From assembly GCA_018676275.1 (NCBI GenBank), contig JABHFC010000435.1, positions 1-15,997 on the forward strand: 15,997 bases of DNA, written 5' to 3'. This document shows positions 15,849 through 15,997 of the stretch, in pieces; within the stretch, counting starts at the first letter, position 1; each line of letters starts with the position of its first letter. The notes under the pieces were generated by a model, which worked only from the letters and a program-made list of their open reading frames with translations, made no database searches and was not told the DNA's origin. A program made the translations under genes and the position numbers. Origin of the DNA: Gammaproteobacteria bacterium. Lineage in GTDB: Bacteria > Pseudomonadota > Gammaproteobacteria > Eutrophobiales > Eutrophobiaceae.

Positions 15849-15997
15849 GTGAATAAAGAAATGTATGATCATATTTTGTACGCCGTTAGGGATGTCATTG
15901 AAAGAAGGGCTAAACCCGATCATGTCGCTGCTGCTATGTTTGGACAAGCCACTTATTATCTTAAAGAAGAGGGGTATACTAATGAGCAAATCATAGA
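15849..15997 (+). CDS. Unrecognised protein, N-terminal fragment
   Basis: An open frame runs from GTG at 15849 to the right edge, giving 49 complete codons without a stop. It begins MNKEMYDHILYAVRDVIERR and continues with a helical-looking stretch (AAAMFGQATYYLKEEGYTNEQII). AGAGAGAAG, about six bases upstream, supports the GTG; an in-frame ATG at 15861 is the alternative and would have only AAAGAA ahead of it. No signal peptide or membrane segment is visible. I do not recognise a family. The gene is divergent from rpfF and separated from it by 264 bases. Confidence 0.55.
   Translation, partial: MNKEMYDHILYAVRDVIERRAKPDHVAAAMFGQATYYLKEEGYTNEQII

Overview
The window comes from a gammaproteobacterial chromosome. 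The housekeeping genes (pyrC, rnt, tas, purB, roxA, purL, an Smr-domain gene) all read like Gammaproteobacteria versions, with catalytic residues at or near the E. coli numbering in purB and purL. I cannot name the genus. The DNA is moderately A+T rich. There are no rRNA or tRNA genes, CRISPR arrays or recognisable insertion sequences. No stretch of more than 300 bases lacks a gene. The longest gaps are 15585-15848, 11304-11498, 1920-2100 and 7238-7418.

Layout. (1) The left end (1-1919, minus strand) is a tight pyrC > rnt > NRDE-protein cluster for pyrimidine synthesis and RNA maturation; the last gene runs off the left edge. (2) Bases 2101-5747 (plus) hold tas-purB-roxA with gaps of 21 and 32 bases, so they are probably co-transcribed: a Tas-type aldo/keto reductase, adenylosuccinate lyase and the ribosomal-protein oxygenase RoxA. 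(3) Bases 5856-7237 (plus) hold a two-gene unit with overlapping stop and start: a DUF7931-type protein of unknown function, then a short exported secretin-like protein without the full pore region. (4) purL (7419-11303) stands alone behind a plausible sigma-70 promoter. (5) An Smr-domain nuclease gene follows, with a perfect CRP-type palindrome upstream.

(6) The most interesting part is the right end. A hybrid sensor kinase of the RpfC type (12156-14663, plus) meets a DSF-synthase gene of the RpfF type (14674-15584, minus) tail to tail, only 10 bases apart. This is the sensor/synthase pair of diffusible-signal-factor (DSF) quorum sensing known from Xanthomonas, in the same convergent order. 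As written, rpfF is broken by a one-base frameshift in a run of seven G. The break falls exactly in the Gly-Gly oxyanion-hole motif, and a perfect 8-bp hairpin lies just 5' of the run. One extra G, or a -1 slip, restores a 303-residue protein with both catalytic glutamates. The cognate HD-GYP regulator gene rpfG and the acyl-CoA ligase gene rpfB are not in the window. A partial gene that I do not recognise starts at the right edge, divergent from rpfF.
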